NCBI RefSeq assembly: GCF_028767125.1
Contig: NZ_JAKCWP010000002.1
Location: 499,930-563,929, forward strand
Reading direction: 5' to 3'
Length of the DNA: 64,000 bases
Source: Chelativorans sp. YIM 93263
GTDB taxonomy: Bacteria; Pseudomonadota; Alphaproteobacteria; Rhizobiales; Rhizobiaceae
Shown here: positions 37,495 through 46,292 of the stretch, piece after piece
Numbering within the stretch: the first letter of the stretch is position 1
How the letters are laid out: every line of letters begins with the position of its first letter
Program-made: the position numbers and the translations under genes
Notes under the pieces: model-generated
What the model was told of the DNA's origin: nothing
The model's database searches: none
Seen by the model: the letters and a program-made list of their open reading frames with translations, nothing else

Positions 37495-39981
37495 TTACAG
37501 CTTGATGTTCCGCAAGCGCAGCGAATTGCCGATGACGGACACCGAAGACAAGCTCATGGCGGCTGCAGCGACCATTGGCGAAAGCAGCACGCCGAAGACC
37601 GGATAAAGGACGCCCGCGGCGATCGGCACGCCTAGCGCGTTGTAGACGAAGGCGAAGAAGAGGTTCTGCTTGATGTTGCGGATCGACGCCTTCGCGAGCT
37701 TCCGCGCCCGGACAATGCCCGTCAGATCACCTTTCACGAGCGTGATCCCGGCGCTTTCCACAGCCACATCGGCCCCCGTACCCATGGCAATGCCGACATC
37801 GGCAGCGGCCAATGCAGGCGCGTCGTTAATACCGTCGCCCGCCATGGCCACTTTGGCCCCCTTGCCGTGCAGTTCGTCCACCAGTGTCTTCTTGTCTTCC
37901 GGCAGGACGTCGGCCCGCACATCATCGATCCCCAGCTTCTCGGCAACGGCGCGCGCGGTGCGCTCATTGTCGCCCGTTGCCATGATGATGGTGAGGTCCA
38001 GCGCATGCAGCGCCCGGATGGCATCCGCCGTCGTCTCCTTGATCGGATCGGCTACGGCGACAACACCGGCGAGCTTGCCTTCGAGCGCGACGAAGATGGC
38101 GGTCTTGCCTTCGGCCTGAAGCTTTTCGGCCTCACTGCCGAGTTCGCCTTCCTTGATGCCGAGCTCCTTCATCATGGCCGCGTTGCCGAGTGCCACGCGC
38201 TTGCCGGAAACCGTGCCGGAGACACCCTTGCCGGTTACGGCCTCGAAATCGCTCGCCGACGAAAGCTTGACGCCTTCTGCCTCCGCGCCTTCGACGATGG
38301 CTTCGGCCAGCGGATGCTCCGAGCCGCGCTCCAGGCTTGCCGTAAGCGACAAAAGCTCTGCGCGGTCGAGGCCCTGAGCAACGACCACATCGGTCAGCTT
38401 AGGACGTCCTTCGGTCAGCGTGCCAGTCTTGTCGACCACCAGCGTATCGACTCGGGCAAAGCGCTCCAGCGCCTCCGCGTCGCGGATCAGCACGCCCGCC
38501 TGCGCGCCGCGCCCGGTCGCTGTCATGATCGACATTGGTGTCGCCAGGCCCAGGGCGCAGGGACAGGCGATGATGAGAACCGATACCGCCGAGACGATAG
38601 CGAAAATCATACTGGGTGCCGGGCCGAAGATCGCCCAGACAATGAACGCGACAACGGCGACCAGCACCACGGTTGGCACGAAATAGGAGGCAACCTTATC
38701 GGCCAGCCCCTGGATCGGCGCGCGGGAGCGCTGGGCTGCCGCAACCATCTCGACGATGCGCGACAGCATCGTGTCGCTGCCGACCTTCTCCGCCCGCATG
38801 ATGAGGGTGCCGTTCTTGTTGAGTGTCCCGCCGGTAAGACCGTCCCCTCCCTGCTTTTCGACTGGTACGGCCTCGCCCGAAATCATGGATTCATCGAGTA
38901 GCGAACTCCCCTCCTCCACAACACCATCGACCGGAATGGAGTCGCCCGGTCGCACCCGCAAACGATCGCCAACCTGCACCTCTTCCAGCGGAACGTCGGC
39001 TTCCGAGCCGTCGGCACTGATCCGCCGCGCGGTCTTGGGCGAAAGGTCGAGAAGAGCGCGGATCGCGGAGCCCGTGCGGGCGCGCGCCCTGAGTTCCAGC
39101 ACCTGCCCCAGGAAAACGAGCGCGACGATGACTGCCGCTGCCTCGAAATAAACCGGCACAGCACCGCCATGGGTGCGGAAAGCCGACGGAAAGGCTTCCG
39201 GCACGAATGTCGCGACGACGCTATAACCAAACGCCGCCCCGACACCAATCGCGATCAGCGTCCACATATTGGGACTGCGGTTGACGATCGACTGCCATCC
39301 GCGTTGGAAGAAAGGTGCGGCGGCCCAAAGCACCACGGGCGTGGCCAGAACAAGTTCCACCCAGTTGGCCAGACGCTCGCCAAGCCAGCCGCGCACCGGC
39401 AGGCCGAGCATCGATCCCATCGATACTATCAAAATCGGGATCGCCAGGACCGCGCTAACCCAGAGCCGGCGCGTGAAGTCGATCAATTCCGGATTGGGCC
39501 CTTCATCGCCTGTCGGCACGCCCATCGGCTCCAGCGCCATGCCGCAAATGGGGCAGCTTCCCGGCTCGTCGGCAACGATCTCGGGATGCATTGGGCAAGT
39601 GTACTGCGTTCCCTCGGGCATGGCCGCTGGCGGCGGCTGGTCACCGAGATACGCATCGGGATCGGCGTCGAACTTGTTCTCGCATCCTTCAGAGCAGAAA
39701 TAGTAGCCCTGCCCTTCATGGCGGGAAAAATACCGCGCCGTGGCACGATCCACATTCATCCCGCAGACCGGATCCTTGGCCGTAAGAAAGACCTCGGGCT
39801 CTTTGGCGAAGCGATCCCGGCAGGACTGGCTGCAGAAGTGATAAGTGTGGTCGCCATAATCCATGCTCGGCTTATCGCTGGCCGGATCGACCGTCATGCC
39901 GCAGACGGGATCCCGGACGACCTTCTCCTGGCCCGCTGGGGGCTCCGACTGGCTGCGATGGCTGTGCGCATCATGTTTCAT
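37495..39981 (-). CDS. copA: Copper-type P1B ATPase with two YHS domains
   Basis: An 828-residue heavy-metal efflux ATPase. In place of the usual HMA domains the N-terminus has two TRASH/YHS motifs (RDPVCGMTVDPASDKPSMDY with HFCSQSCRDRF, and KDPVCGMNVDRATARYF with YFCSEGC) and a heavy-metal-binding motif YTCPMHPEIVADEPGSCPICGM. Membrane metal site IIACPCALGLATP, phosphorylation site VVDKTGTLTEG and GDGINDAPAL are intact. CPC implies Cu(I) export from the cytosol. ATG 39981 has CTGGAG upstream. Transcription probably depends on a CueR-like regulator, judging from the promoter. Confidence 0.93.
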   Translation of the reverse strand: MKHDAHSHRSQSEPPAGQEKVVRDPVCGMTVDPASDKPSMDYGDHTYHFCSQSCRDRFAKEPEVFLTAKDPVCGMNVDRATARYFSRHEGQGYYFCSEGCENKFDADPDAYLGDQPPPAAMPEGTQYTCPMHPEIVADEPGSCPICGMALEPMGVPTGDEGPNPELIDFTRRLWVSAVLAIPILIVSMGSMLGLPVRGWLGERLANWVELVLATPVVLWAAAPFFQRGWQSIVNRSPNMWTLIAIGVGAAFGYSVVATFVPEAFPSAFRTHGGAVPVYFEAAAVIVALVFLGQVLELRARARTGSAIRALLDLSPKTARRISADGSEADVPLEEVQVGDRLRVRPGDSIPVDGVVEEGSSLLDESMISGEAVPVEKQGGDGLTGGTLNKNGTLIMRAEKVGSDTMLSRIVEMVAAAQRSRAPIQGLADKVASYFVPTVVLVAVVAFIVWAIFGPAPSMIFAIVSAVSVLIIACPCALGLATPMSIMTATGRGAQAGVLIRDAEALERFARVDTLVVDKTGTLTEGRPKLTDVVVAQGLDRAELLSLTASLERGSEHPLAEAIVEGAEAEGVKLSSASDFEAVTGKGVSGTVSGKRVALGNAAMMKELGIKEGELGSEAEKLQAEGKTAIFVALEGKLAGVVAVADPIKETTADAIRALHALDLTIIMATGDNERTARAVAEKLGIDDVRADVLPEDKKTLVDELHGKGAKVAMAGDGINDAPALAAADVGIAMGTGADVAVESAGITLVKGDLTGIVRARKLAKASIRNIKQNLFFAFVYNALGVPIAAGVLYPVFGVLLSPMVAAAAMSLSSVSVIGNSLRLRNIKL

Positions 39982-40013
39982 TCGTGTGTCTCCAGAGAGT
40001 CGTGTCGCCATCT

Positions 40014-40044
40014 GAGATAGAGGTTCCAGTTACTGGAAGGTCAA
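40014..40044 (-). promoter_or_regulatory. CueR-like promoter of the copper ATPase gene
   Basis: On the minus strand a -35 TTGACC (40044-40039) and a -10 TATCTC (40019-40014) are separated by 19 bases, two more than optimal. The spacer contains a perfect dyad TTCCAGT-A-ACTGGAA. A long spacer filled by a dyad is the hallmark of promoters activated by MerR-family metal sensors, and ACCTTCC-GGAA matches CueR boxes. No cueR gene is in the window. Confidence 0.82.
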
Positions 40045-40187
40045 GTCTCCATTGCTCTCGACAATTGGTCATCGCACGCTTGTATGAAAGGCCGTGTGGT
40101 GAAATATTGGTTCCTGATGCGATGACCGACCAGACGGAGCACGGTGGCATTCCCGAACTTCATTTGATACGGTCCAAGACCTGAGCG

Positions 40188-41258
40188 ATGCCTATGAGCG
40201 GCGAGACGACGGAACCCTATTCGGCTGGTGGTGCCAGCGTACACCCCTGGCCGGGCAAAGCCGGCCCGGTGCATACGCGGGAGTCTCCGAGCTCGGCAAA
40301 CGGATCCCTTGCGCGCAATCCAGGCATGCCGCTCGACCTCGGCTGGCTGGAAGCCATGCGCCACGTCAACCGCAGTGCGCTGGAACGCCGTGCCGCGACC
40401 CTCACCAAACGCCGCTCGATCAAGAAGGATCATCAGGCAGCCTGGCTTTTGCGGGCCATTGCCGTCATGGACCTGACCACGCTTTCAAGCGACGACACAC
40501 AAGAGCGTGTGCGCCGGCTCTGCGCGAAGGCGCGCGATCCGTTGCGGGCCGATCTTGTCGTGGGGCTCAACATCGAGGAGGCAGACATTCGCCCTGCCGC
40601 CGTCTGCGTCTACCAACCTTTTGTCGCGACAGCCGTGAAGGCGCTGAAGGGCACGGATATCCACGTAGCCGCGGTCTCGACCGCTTTTCCGCACGGCCTT
40701 GCGCCGCTGGAAACGCGTATCAGTGAAATAGAGGCATCAGTCGCTGACGGCGCAGACGAGATCGACGTGGTCATCCCGCGCGGTCTGGTGCTCGGCGCAC
40801 AGTGGGAACGTCTCTATGACGAGATCACACGCTTCCGCGAAGCCTGTGGCAAGGCGCATCTGAAGGTCATTCTGGGTACGGGCGATCTCTCGACGCTGCG
40901 CAATGTCACGCTTGCCTCAATGGTGGCCATGATGGCGGGAGCCGACTTCATCAAGACCTCGACCGGCAAGGAAAGTGTGAACGCCACCCTGCCCGTGGGT
41001 CTCGCCATGGTGCGCACCATCCGCGCCTATCACGAGCGCACCGGCATCCATATCGGCTTCAAGCCGGCCGGCGGCATCTCGACGGCCAAGACAGCGCTCG
41101 AATGGCTGATCCTCATGCGCGAGGAGTTGGGCCGGCGCTGGCTGGAACCCGACCTCTTCCGCTTCGGCGCGTCCAGCCTGCTGACCGATATAGAGCGCCA
41201 GCTCGAGCATCACCTGACCGGGCGCTATTCCGCCGCCCACCGCCACGCCATGGCATAG
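40188..41258 (+). CDS. deoC: Deoxyribose-phosphate aldolase
   Basis: A 356-residue DeoC class I aldolase that splits 2-deoxyribose-5-phosphate to glyceraldehyde-3-phosphate and acetaldehyde. The Schiff-base lysine is in GADFIKTSTGKESVNATL, and GFKPAGGIST holds the second catalytic lysine. It has about 90 extra N-terminal residues compared with E. coli DeoC, as in other rhizobial versions. The start could be ATG 40188 or 40194. The ALDH gene 12 bases downstream would oxidise the acetaldehyde, so both form a deoxynucleoside catabolic unit. Confidence 0.93.
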   Translation: MPMSGETTEPYSAGGASVHPWPGKAGPVHTRESPSSANGSLARNPGMPLDLGWLEAMRHVNRSALERRAATLTKRRSIKKDHQAAWLLRAIAVMDLTTLSSDDTQERVRRLCAKARDPLRADLVVGLNIEEADIRPAAVCVYQPFVATAVKALKGTDIHVAAVSTAFPHGLAPLETRISEIEASVADGADEIDVVIPRGLVLGAQWERLYDEITRFREACGKAHLKVILGTGDLSTLRNVTLASMVAMMAGADFIKTSTGKESVNATLPVGLAMVRTIRAYHERTGIHIGFKPAGGISTAKTALEWLILMREELGRRWLEPDLFRFGASSLLTDIERQLEHHLTGRYSAAHRHAMA

Positions 41259-41270
41259 TCGGAGAAGACC

Positions 41271-43637
41271 GTGAACATCCTAGAACGATATGCGGCCATG
41301 GATTACGGCCCTGCACCGGAATCGCGTGCCGAAGCCGATGCCTGGCTGAAATCCCATAACTTTTCGAAAGCGCTTTTCATCGGCGGCGAGTGGCGGTCAG
41401 CAGCCTCCGGAGCAACCTTCTCCGTCGTAGAGCCGGCCACGGGCAAGCCTTTGGCGGATGTGTCGGATGCCGGCGCAGAGGACATCGGAGCCGCCGTCAA
41501 GGCCGCGCGCAAGGCCCTGCCCGCCTGGCAAAAGGCTTCCGGCTATGAGCGTGCTCGCATTCTCTACGCGATCGGCCGGGCCATGCAGCGCCACGCCCGT
41601 CTCTTTGCGGTGCTGGAATCCATCGATAACGGCAAGCCGATCCGCGAGAGCCGCGATATCGACGTGCCCCTCGCCGCACGCCATTTTATCCATCACGCCG
41701 GCTGGGCGCAGACCCTGGAAAAGGCCTACCCGGGCTATGAAGCGGCGGGTGTCGCCGGGCAGATCATCCCGTGGAATTTCCCGCTTCTGATGCTAGCCTG
41801 GAAGATCGCGCCCGCGCTGGCAACCGGCTGCACGGTGGTGCTGAAACCGGCGGAGTTCACGCCGTTGACGGCCATTCTCTTCGCCGAGATATGTGGCCGC
41901 GCAGGCGTGCCGAAGGGCGTCGTCAACATCGTCCAAGGCGGCGGCGAAACGGGCGCCGCCATTGTCGAGCACCCGGACATAGATAAGATCGCCTTCACCG
42001 GCTCGTCCGACGTGGGCAAGATCATTCGCAGCGCGACCGCCGGCACGGGCAAGAAACTTTCGCTGGAACTCGGCGGCAAATCGGCTTTCATGGTGTTCGA
42101 GGATGCCGATCTCGACAGCGCCGTGGAAGGGCTGGTGGACGGCATCTGGTTCAACCAGGGCCAGGTCTGCTGCGCCGGCTCTCGCCTTCTGGTGCAGGAA
42201 AGCGTGGCCGAAACCTTCATCGCCAAGGTGAAGGCGCGCATGGGCCATCTGCGTCTGGGCGATCCTCTCGACAAGAACACCGATATCGGCCCGCTGATTG
42301 CGCCAAGCCAGCTTGAGCGCGTGGAGAGCATGATAGCCGAAGGCGCGCGCCAGGGCGCTGAATGCTGGCAGCCGGCCAGCGACCTGCCACAGGAAGGCTA
42401 CTTTCACCTGCCCACACTCGCCACGGATGTTTCGCCCGCCAACATACTCGCTCAGGAAGAAGTATTCGGCCCGGTTCTGGCGACCATGACCTTCCGCACG
42501 CAGGAAGAAGGAATCGCGCTTGCCAACAACACGCGCTATGGCCTCGCCGCCTCGGTCTGGAGCGAAAACGTCAACCGCACGCTCCATGTAGCGCCGCAAC
42601 TTAAAGCTGGCGTGATCTGGATCAACGGCACGAATATGTTTGACGCGTCCGCCGGCTTCGGCGGCTACCGTGAGAGTGGGTTCGGCCGCGAAGGCGGACA
42701 TGAGGGGCTCTACGAGTATCTGAAGAAGCCGGAGAAGAAGGCCGCCTATAAATCGCTGCCGATGCCGGAGGCCGACAGCGAAGCAGGCGGAAGCGGCGTT
42801 ATCGACCGCACGCCGAAGCTCTTCATCAGCGGCAAGCAGACGCGGCCCGACGGCAACTATGCACTCGCCGTTACTGATCCCAAGGGAAAGGTTCTGGGCG
42901 AAGTGGGCGCGGGCAACCGCAAGGACATCCGCAACGCGGTGAGTTCTGCCCGCGCCAGCAAATGGGCGCAGGCCACGGCCTATAATCGGGCGCAGGTGCT
43001 CTATTATTTCGGCGAGAACCTTTCCGTTCGCGCGGAGGAGTTCGCTGGACGCCTCGCAAGCCTCACCGGGGCCAAACCGAAGGCCGCACAGGCGGAAGTC
43101 GAGCTTTCCATAGAGCGTCTGTTTGCTGCGGCCGGCATGGCAGATAAATATGAAGGTCGCGTCCACCAGCCGCCCATGCGAACTGTCACGCTGGCGCTCA
43201 ACGACCCGGTCGGCGTCATGGGTGTGGTTGCGCCGGACGAAGCCCCATTGCTGGCGCTCATCACCATGTTGGCCCCTGCCCTCGCCATGGGCAATGCGGT
43301 CGTTGCCGTGCCATCGCAGCGCTATCCGCTGATTGCGACGGACCTCTATCAAGTGATCGAGACCTCGGACTTGCCGGCCGGCAGCGTCAACATCGTCACC
43401 GGCGATAGTGCCGAGCTTGGCGCCGTGCTGGCTAAACACGACGACGTGGATGGTCTCTGGTGCATTGGCGAGGCCGAGCTTTCTGCGACGGTCGAGCGCG
43501 AATCCGCTGGCAATCTGAAGCGCGTGTGGACCAACGCCGGCCGGGCGGTGGATTGGACCGGGAATGATAAACTGGTGGACGATTTCTTGCGCCGCGCAGT
43601 GGAGATCAAAAACGTCTGGATACCGTACGGGGACTGA
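41271..43637 (+). CDS. Tandem-domain aldehyde dehydrogenase (ALDH16 type)
   Basis: A 788-residue protein with two ALDH folds in one chain. The first (about 1-480) is complete: GQIIPWNFPLLMLAWK, the NAD site AFTGSSDVGK, LELGGKSAFMVF with the general base, and catalytic C300 in NQGQVCCAGSR. The second (about 510-788) is a shortened ALDH domain (DRTPKLFISGKQTRPDGNYA, then DPVGVMGVVAPDEAPLLALI) without a recognisable catalytic cysteine. This arrangement defines the ALDH16 family. It follows deoC, so acetaldehyde is the probable substrate. Confidence 0.88.
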   Translation: MNILERYAAMDYGPAPESRAEADAWLKSHNFSKALFIGGEWRSAASGATFSVVEPATGKPLADVSDAGAEDIGAAVKAARKALPAWQKASGYERARILYAIGRAMQRHARLFAVLESIDNGKPIRESRDIDVPLAARHFIHHAGWAQTLEKAYPGYEAAGVAGQIIPWNFPLLMLAWKIAPALATGCTVVLKPAEFTPLTAILFAEICGRAGVPKGVVNIVQGGGETGAAIVEHPDIDKIAFTGSSDVGKIIRSATAGTGKKLSLELGGKSAFMVFEDADLDSAVEGLVDGIWFNQGQVCCAGSRLLVQESVAETFIAKVKARMGHLRLGDPLDKNTDIGPLIAPSQLERVESMIAEGARQGAECWQPASDLPQEGYFHLPTLATDVSPANILAQEEVFGPVLATMTFRTQEEGIALANNTRYGLAASVWSENVNRTLHVAPQLKAGVIWINGTNMFDASAGFGGYRESGFGREGGHEGLYEYLKKPEKKAAYKSLPMPEADSEAGGSGVIDRTPKLFISGKQTRPDGNYALAVTDPKGKVLGEVGAGNRKDIRNAVSSARASKWAQATAYNRAQVLYYFGENLSVRAEEFAGRLASLTGAKPKAAQAEVELSIERLFAAAGMADKYEGRVHQPPMRTVTLALNDPVGVMGVVAPDEAPLLALITMLAPALAMGNAVVAVPSQRYPLIATDLYQVIETSDLPAGSVNIVTGDSAELGAVLAKHDDVDGLWCIGEAELSATVERESAGNLKRVWTNAGRAVDWTGNDKLVDDFLRRAVEIKNVWIPYGD

Positions 43638-43722
43638 GGCGACAAAACCTTTGGGTGGGCGCCGGGCGGCCATCCATAAACGCCGGGCGCGTACCAACGC
43701 TTTAAGCTCGGGCCCGGAACCC

Positions 43723-44880
43723 TCACCTCAGCTTGGGAACCAGCCGCTCCAGCATGCCGAGGCAGGCGGAAAGCTGCTCGATGGAGACGAATTCGTCCAC
43801 CTTGTGGGCCTGCTCAATCGAACCGGGCCCGCAGATGACGGCGGAAATGCCGGCGCTCTGGAACAGCCCGGCTTCCGTGCCGAAGGCGACGACTTCGGCC
43901 TCTGAGAGGCCCGTCAGTTCCGAGACGATGCGCCCGGCTTCGGATTCGGCAACCGGCTCCAGACCCTCGACCTCTCCGACCGTATGGGTGACGACATCGG
44001 CCTCCCCCCAAACCGCTCGCATCGCGGGTTTGAGCACCTCGTCGATATAGGCCAGGATGTTTTCCTTCACGAAATCCGCATCGCTTGCCTGAACCGGGCG
44101 CATTTCCCACTCCACGGAGCAGTGGTTGGCGATGACATTGCGCGCAGCGCCCCCTTCAATCCGACCGACTTGAAGCGTCGTCCAGGGCGGCTGAAACGGA
44201 CTGCTCGCGGGTGCACGCTCCTTCAAATCCTCGGCGAGTGCCATGAGGCGGCCTATATAGCGCACCGCATATTGAATCGCGTTCACGCCACGGTCTGGGT
44301 CGGACCCGTGCCCCTCCAGCCCGCGAAACTCGGTCGTGTACTCATAGCAACCTTTGTGGCCCTCAATGATGCGCATCAGCGTCGGCTCCCCGATGATGGC
44401 AGCAGCGGGGCGGATTTCCGCCCGCGCCAGATACTCCACTAACGCACGCGCCCCGAAGCAACCCACCTCCTCGTCGTAGGTGAAGGCGAAATGAAGCGGC
44501 CGTTTCAGCGGTTGCTCGGCGAATTGCTCGGCCATGGCGAGACAGCAGGCGATATAACCTTTCATATCGCACGTCCCGCGCCCGTAGAGTCGTCCTTCCG
44601 CCTCGCGCAGGATGAACGGATCGCTCGTCCAATCCTGCTCCTCGGCGGGGACGACGTCAGTGTGGCCGGAAAGCACAATACCGCCGTCCCCCTCCGGTCC
44701 CAGTGTGGCGAACAGATTGGCCTTCGTGCCCGTCTCGTCATGATGCATGGAGAGACGGGCACCAGCCCCGCTCAGGATCTCGCCGGCATAGGCGATGAGT
44801 TCTAGGTTGCTCTCTGCCGAGACCGTGGGGAACGCCACCAAATCGGAGAGAATATTCCGGGCTCGGAGGATGTTGGACAC
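43723..44880 (-). CDS. M20 family (ArgE-like) deacetylase in ectoine cluster
   Basis: A 385-residue zinc peptidase-fold deacylase. M20 metal ligands are H73 and D75 (LSGHTDVVP), D105 (GRGTCDMKG), E137/E138 (TYDEEVGC), E165 (IGEPT) and H359 (IEQAHKVDEF); all are present. Family members remove acetyl groups from N-acetylornithine and similar amino acids. It starts at GTG 44880, five bases after the doeA stop, in the same transcript. The product of DoeA from ectoine is an N-acetyl-diaminobutyrate, so this enzyme may supply the deacetylation step in place of the usual AstE-like DoeB/EutE. That role is inferred from context. Confidence 0.85.
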   Translation of the reverse strand: MSNILRARNILSDLVAFPTVSAESNLELIAYAGEILSGAGARLSMHHDETGTKANLFATLGPEGDGGIVLSGHTDVVPAEEQDWTSDPFILREAEGRLYGRGTCDMKGYIACCLAMAEQFAEQPLKRPLHFAFTYDEEVGCFGARALVEYLARAEIRPAAAIIGEPTLMRIIEGHKGCYEYTTEFRGLEGHGSDPDRGVNAIQYAVRYIGRLMALAEDLKERAPASSPFQPPWTTLQVGRIEGGAARNVIANHCSVEWEMRPVQASDADFVKENILAYIDEVLKPAMRAVWGEADVVTHTVGEVEGLEPVAESEAGRIVSELTGLSEAEVVAFGTEAGLFQSAGISAVICGPGSIEQAHKVDEFVSIEQLSACLGMLERLVPKLR

Positions 44881-44885
44881 TGACC

Positions 44886-46076
44886 TTAATCCTTCACGAT
44901 CAGTTCGCGCGGGCGCTTGCACAAGGTCTCGGCCGGCCCTTCTTCCTTGATCAGGATGCTCTCGGTGATTTCCAGCCCCCAATCGGCCATCCACAGACCC
45001 GGCATGAAGTGAAAGGTCATGCCCGGCTCCAGTACGGTTTCATCTTCCCGGCGCAAGGAAATGGTGCGCTCGCCCCAGTCCGGCGGGTAGGAGATACCGA
45101 TGGAATAGCCGCAGCGCCCATCGCGCTTGATGCCGGCCCTCTCCAAAGCACAGTAAAGCGCATCGGCCACATCGCCGGCGCGATTGCCCGGCCGTGCGGC
45201 TTCCAGACCGGCCTCGATTCCTTCGACCAAAGCTTTCTCCGCTTCCAGCATGTACTGCGGCGGCGTACCGAGAAAGATGGTGCGGCAGAAAGGTGCATGA
45301 TAACGGCGGTAGCAGCCGGCGATTTCGAAGAAGGTAGCATGGCCCTCTTCAAAGCGGCGCCCATCCCAGGTCAGATGCGGCGCGGCCGCATCCGAACCTG
45401 TCGGCAGAAGCGGCACGATGGCCGGGTACTCACCCCAATCGTCGTCGACGCCGCGAATGGCATCGGCATAGATTTCGGCCACAAGGTCGTTCTTCTTCAC
45501 GCCCGGTTCGATACGCTCAACAATGCCGTCTATGATCTTTTCCGAGATGCGTGCCGCCCGGCGCATGAAGGCCAGTTCCTCGTCGGACTTCACGGCGCGC
45601 TGCCAGTTCACCAGGCCCGTTGCATCGATGAATTTGGCGTCCGGAAGCTCTTCTTTGAGGACCAGGTAAGCCTTGGCCGAGAAGTAATAATTCTCCAGTT
45701 CCACGCCGATCCGCTGGTTGCCGTAACCGTGCGCGCGGATGATCTCGGCAAGATTCTGCATGGGGTGAAAGGCATTCGCCTGGATATAGTGATCCGGATA
45801 GCGAAGGACCCGCTCATCATCCATGTAGCAGGTGCGGATCGCGCCGTTCCCGTCCATGGAGCGCCCCCACCAGATAGGATCGTCATCCTTGAAGACGAGC
45901 ACGCCCTGATGGACGTAGAACGACCACCCGTCATATCCGGTGAGCCAAGCCATGCTGGAAGGGTCTTCTACGAACAGAATATCCATCCCCTGGGCTTCCA
46001 TGGCCTGGCGGGTCTTTTCCAGCCGGTTCGCATACTCTTGGACAGTAAAAGGCAATTGAGACTGAGATGCTGGCAT
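44886..46076 (-). CDS. doeA: Ectoine hydrolase DoeA (EutD)
   Basis: A 396-residue creatinase-fold (M24) hydrolase. SSMAWLTGYDGWSFYVHQGV, YFSAKAYLVLKEELPDA, LLPTGSDAAAPHLTWDG and SYPPDWGERTISLRREDE are the diagnostic blocks of DoeA, which opens the ectoine ring to N-acetyl-diaminobutyrate. The residues that bind metal in true M24 peptidases are largely replaced (FEIAGCYRRYHAPF, FHFMPGLW), as expected for creatinase-like enzymes. ATG 46076 has GGAGGAAAG directly upstream. It is transcribed divergently from ehuB and followed by the ArgE-like gene. Confidence 0.93.
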   Translation of the reverse strand: MPASQSQLPFTVQEYANRLEKTRQAMEAQGMDILFVEDPSSMAWLTGYDGWSFYVHQGVLVFKDDDPIWWGRSMDGNGAIRTCYMDDERVLRYPDHYIQANAFHPMQNLAEIIRAHGYGNQRIGVELENYYFSAKAYLVLKEELPDAKFIDATGLVNWQRAVKSDEELAFMRRAARISEKIIDGIVERIEPGVKKNDLVAEIYADAIRGVDDDWGEYPAIVPLLPTGSDAAAPHLTWDGRRFEEGHATFFEIAGCYRRYHAPFCRTIFLGTPPQYMLEAEKALVEGIEAGLEAARPGNRAGDVADALYCALERAGIKRDGRCGYSIGISYPPDWGERTISLRREDETVLEPGMTFHFMPGLWMADWGLEITESILIKEEGPAETLCKRPRELIVKD

Positions 46077-46292
46077 CTTTCCTCCGGAACCGTGCTGAGT
46101 CCCGGGCGCCTCGACACACGAAACAGCGACCGATCTGTGCACAGTTGCTTGATTTTCGAGAATACTCGGGAACTTCCTCCGATTGAACGGGCTAGCAATG
46201 CCGTTGACAACCGAATGAAGCACGTGATGTTGTATATATCAGGCGCTCTTAGCCAGCAATTCGAATTTTCAGCTCCAACTTGGGAGGAAACC
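46077..46292. promoter_or_regulatory. Divergent promoter region doeA / ehuB
   Basis: This 216-base gap drives doeA leftwards and ehuBCDA-eutBC rightwards. TTGACA at 46204 and TATATA at 46233 are AT-rich candidates on the ehuB side, but their spacing is 23 bases, too long for a standard promoter, so an activator may be needed. The DoeX-like AsnC regulator at 51.7 kb is the likely binder. No clear dyad was found. Confidence 0.55.

Noticed and set aside
45009-46292. Very long N-terminal extension of EhuB
   Set aside because: The frame is open but is antisense to doeA. The signal peptide and a strong ribosome site fix the start at 46293.
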